Shown one piece after another: positions 45,658 through 45,784 of a stretch of DNA of 45,784 nt; position 1 is the first letter of the stretch; every line of letters starts with the position of its first letter. Both the position numbers and the translations under genes were made by a program. The notes below the pieces were generated by a model. It made no database searches, was not told where the DNA came from, and saw only the letters and a list, made by a program, of their open reading frames with translations. This DNA comes from Chryseolinea sp. GTDB taxonomy: Bacteria; Bacteroidota; Bacteroidia; Cytophagales; Cyclobacteriaceae. Where the stretch lies: the NCBI GenBank assembly GCA_025923195.1, contig JAICGJ010000020.1, positions 1-45,784 of the forward strand, read 5' to 3'.

Positions 45658-45784
45658 ATGATGTTCCAACATAATGTTGATCTTTTTCCATACAATACCT
45701 TTGGATTACACGCCCAGGCAAAGTTGTTTACGGCTATTGGATCGGTGGCTGAGTCTATATCGCTGTTCCAATCGGACACATTTA
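45658..45784 (+). CDS. murB: UDP-N-acetylenolpyruvoylglucosamine reductase, 5' end
   Basis: The first 42 codons are in the window. They read MMFQHNVDLFPYNTFGLH, then AQAKLFTAIGSVAES. The PYNTFGxxAxAK motif is the characteristic MurB start, where the FAD-binding domain begins. MurB makes UDP-MurNAc for cell-wall synthesis. The second Met may be the true start. The rest of the gene is beyond the edge. Confidence 0.82.
   Translation, partial: MMFQHNVDLFPYNTFGLHAQAKLFTAIGSVAESISLFQSDTF

Overview
The window looks like a chromosomal segment of a Bacteroidota bacterium, most likely in the order Cytophagales. The signs are a type IX secretion sorting tail on a DUF1501 protein, tandem FtsX/MacB-type permeases that carry an N-terminal permease prefix domain, an OmpA protein with thrombospondin type 3 repeats, DUF4369/TlpA and DUF3298 lipoproteins, and weak Shine-Dalgarno sites. 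This is inferred from protein families only; there is no rRNA. I found no tRNA, insertion sequence, phage gene or CRISPR array.

Layout. 1-881: the edge of an exported-protein gene, then three tandem copies of a 209-bp non-coding repeat. 882-2934: Dps with an ArsC-fold protein, divergent from a DUF4142 protein and a coupled Lys-rich small protein. 2935-5903: cysteine synthesis (cysE, cysM), an acetyltransferase and an SGNH hydrolase. 6183-14839: a PadR-type regulator and three very large orphan permeases. The scar of a fourth permease lies among them: its first ~37 codons are joined in frame to its last ~9. 15175-18717: a cellulase-like lipoprotein preceded by a decayed second copy of its own 3' end, a TauE/SafE-type transporter and a second SGNH hydrolase. 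18858-24558: an M2 (ACE-like) peptidase, an outer-membrane protein and a pair of M16 peptidases that split the active-site motifs between them. 24575-26682: a small membrane lipoprotein, then overlapping genes for a lipid kinase and an App1-like phosphatase. 26903-28414: OmpA/TSP3. 28598-34714: a tight run alaS-gatB-TlpA-like-DUF3298. 34893-39359: CapA-like, MerR-like, DprA, TPR and HMG-CoA-lyase-like genes. 39805-45524: DUF1800 and Tat/T9SS DUF1501 with a beta-barrel protein and a lipoprotein. 45658 to the edge: the start of murB.

The least ordinary feature is a set of short degenerate tandem arrays with a period of 7 (sometimes 8) bases. Each uses a different word (GGTAATT, TTTTCAC, AATCCTTY, AAAGCNN, TTGANNN/NNNTCAA, GTTATTC and others). 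They sit at gene ends, often over or within ~20 nt of a stop codon, and often as inverted pairs able to fold into long hairpins. One array has been captured as coding sequence: it encodes the whole hydrophobic core of the TlpA-like lipoprotein's signal peptide, and its inverted partner lies just before the gene, so the start codon and ribosome site fall in the loop of a 24-bp stem. Two scars of deleted tandem paralogs show that the 11.6-15.4 kb region has been remodelled by deletion.
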